DNA of 64,000 bases, taken from assembly GCA_013297885.1 (NCBI GenBank), contig JAAFIR010000014.1, positions 1-64,000 of the forward strand, given 5' to 3'. The stretch's first letter is position 1. The number at the start of each line of letters is the position of its first letter. The translations under genes were made by a program, and so were the position numbers. Shown piece after piece: positions 62,677-64,000 of the stretch. The DNA comes from Leptospirales bacterium. GTDB lineage: Bacteria > Spirochaetota > Leptospiria > Leptospirales > Leptospiraceae. The notes under the pieces were generated by a model, which ran no database searches, was not told where the DNA came from, and saw only the letters and a program-made list of their open reading frames with translations.

Positions 62677-64000
62677 ATGGAAAAAATCGAAAACTTATTT
62701 CTTAAACTTAAAGAAAAAATTTTTTTATATAGCGAGAAAATTAAAACTTTAATCATTCAAAAAACAAATCTATTTTTAGAAAAATTAAAAGAATTATATA
62801 AAATCCCAAAATATAAAAATGCTTTTTTCATAATTCTTTTTTTGATTTTTGTAATACCAATCTTATCTTATTTTATATTTAGAAAATCTTATAAACTACC
62901 AAATGATTTTCAAACAGGAATTTATGCAGTTCCAGAACAAGCAGAGTATTATTTTGAAATTAAAAATGGAAAGAAATTTTATGAATTTTACCAAAACTCA
63001 ATTCTTTCAAAAAAAATTGATAGTTCTGAAGCTTGGAATAATTTTATTTCGATTTCAAATGAAAGTTTTTTTTCAGAATGGATTTATATTTTACAAATTC
63101 AAACAAACCAAATTTTTAATTTAGAAAGATTTTTTGAATTATTTCAAGAATCAATCAGTTTTATCAAAATAGAAAAAAACCAATTTGTAATTATTGCAAA
63201 AACAAATTTTAAATCTAGTTTAGGTTTAACCCTTCTTAATAGTTTTACAAATACAAAAAAAATTTCTAATTCAGAATCAAAACCAAAATATTCCAAAAAA
63301 GAAGGTGACGTGTTAAGTGGAGATGCTGAATATGAAGAAAGTTATTTTGAAGACGAGTTAAAATTAGCAAACCTAACAGTAAAAACATTTAAACTTGGAA
63401 CTAGAACAATTTATTATGTTAAGATAAATGATTTTTTATTTGTCTCAAATGAACTAGAAAGTCTTGAAAAAGTTTTAGATTCTGCTAATTCAAAAAAAAA
63501 TAAAAAGAATTTGGAAGAAGTTGGAATTTTAAATCCATACCAAGAAGAGCTTTCACTTGGAATAATGTATTATTCATTAAAAGAAAAAAATATTTTGAAC
63601 ACAATTTCAAAAACTTTTTTAAATAATTCTGATTCATTATATTTATTATTCAATCTTAAAAATGAACAATTAGAAATGAATTTATTTTCAAAAGCAAATC
63701 TAAATTCAACTGAATCAAAATTTCATGAAATATCAAAATTTTTACCAGAAAAACAAATTTTAACAGTTTATTCAGACAAACTCGGATTTGCTGAAATTTT
63801 TGAACCCATTTCTAATTTAGATAAAGCACTTAAAGAAAATATTGAATCTTTTTTTCAATTAAACAAAGTAAATTATAAAGATTATTTTGTAAATAATTCT
63901 GAATCTATTTTTTCATTTGAAAAATTTGAAAAACGTAAAGATTTACTTTATCCAGAATTTAGTTTTGGTTTTAAAACAAATTCAGATCCAGCAAATTTTT
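62677..64000 (+). CDS. Hypothetical membrane-anchored protein, cut by the window edge
   Basis: An uninterrupted frame of more than 440 codons starts at ATG 62677 (MEKIENLFLKLKEKIFLYSE) and stays open to the end. One membrane segment lies at about residues 49-68 (AFFIILFLIFVIPILSYFIF), after a basic helical N-terminus. The rest is outside, Asn/Lys/Glu-rich, with a repeated strand-helix pattern (FVIIAKTNFKSSLGLTLL; YYVKINDFLFVSNELESLEK) similar in style to DUF3352 proteins. I do not recognise it firmly. Confidence 0.75.
   Translation, partial: MEKIENLFLKLKEKIFLYSEKIKTLIIQKTNLFLEKLKELYKIPKYKNAFFIILFLIFVIPILSYFIFRKSYKLPNDFQTGIYAVPEQAEYYFEIKNGKKFYEFYQNSILSKKIDSSEAWNNFISISNESFFSEWIYILQIQTNQIFNLERFFELFQESISFIKIEKNQFVIIAKTNFKSSLGLTLLNSFTNTKKISNSESKPKYSKKEGDVLSGDAEYEESYFEDELKLANLTVKTFKLGTRTIYYVKINDFLFVSNELESLEKVLDSANSKKNKKNLEEVGILNPYQEELSLGIMYYSLKEKNILNTISKTFLNNSDSLYLLFNLKNEQLEMNLFSKANLNSTESKFHEISKFLPEKQILTVYSDKLGFAEIFEPISNLDKALKENIESFFQLNKVNYKDYFVNNSESIFSFEKFEKRKDLLYPEFSFGFKTNSDPANF

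Noticed and set aside
1-64000. tRNA or rRNA genes, insertion sequences and prophage genes
   Set aside because: I read the intergenic regions for tRNA arms, transposase motifs and phage structural genes and saw none; a tRNAscan-SE and ISfinder run would settle it.

Overview
The window is very AT-rich (G+C near 30% by eye) and uses the standard bacterial code. It suggests a spirochaete of the Leptospirales, or a close uncultured relative. The reasons are the many hybrid histidine kinases, SpoIIE phosphatases with TPR tails, a CHASE2 cyclase, HDOD and FapA/DUF342 proteins, lipoproteins with relaxed lipoboxes, and the mix of System I cytochrome c maturation with EtfAB. This assignment is inference; no rRNA or marker gene is present. 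I found no tRNA, rRNA, CRISPR array, transposase or phage gene.

Layout. 0-2.5 kb: two tandem CsgG-like lipoprotein genes, each broken by one in-frame stop. 2.5-8.2 kb: a DUF4143 ATPase, a membrane adenylate cyclase, a SOUL haem protein and a lipoprotein. 8.2-12.8 kb: an accessory zone with a Uma2 protein, a stop-interrupted secreted-protein gene, a duplicated SH3 lipoprotein gene (second copy truncated), a HigBA toxin-antitoxin pair, a beheaded RHH antitoxin gene and two tiny membrane proteins. 12.9-15.2 kb: TPR and leucine-rich repeat proteins. 15.4-31 kb: mostly core metabolism (etfAB, a secreted nuclease, glgA, carB, a polyprenyl synthase, ndk-coaD-argG, dcd, an enoyl-CoA hydratase). 31.4-38.3 kb: cytochrome c maturation genes (CcmI-like, CcmH-like, CcmE, CcmF) around an EVE protein and a large hybrid kinase. 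38.5-44.6 kb: a decayed DUF1524 nuclease, YdeI, a SpoIIE phosphatase, FapA and small enzymes. 44.7-47.6 kb: a tight glycosyltransferase / radical SAM-SPASM / WG-repeat operon. 47.6-56.1 kb: a SelW-like protein, an SGNH hydrolase, TerC, then a minus-strand signalling block (a frameshifted diguanylate cyclase, SpoIIE, a hybrid kinase, REC-HDOD). 56.4-64 kb: an acyltransferase, an outer-membrane protein, three glycosyltransferase-type genes and a truncated membrane protein at the right edge.

The most striking feature is an intergenic repeat family, at least 11 copies in 64 kb. Short conserved boxes bracket two hairpins whose arms differ almost completely between copies yet stay complementary. 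A short terminal helix (GCGAA/TTCGC or GCGAT/ATCGC) covaries between copies. This predicts a three-way junction. Most copies lie in the same orientation downstream of a gene. I do not recognise it as a named element.

Other points of interest: a CXXXY-type CcmE beside an atypical CcmH, a 10-G tract inside carB, a diguanylate cyclase split at an A8 slippery run, and several tail-to-tail gene pairs whose stop codons interlock at TTAA.
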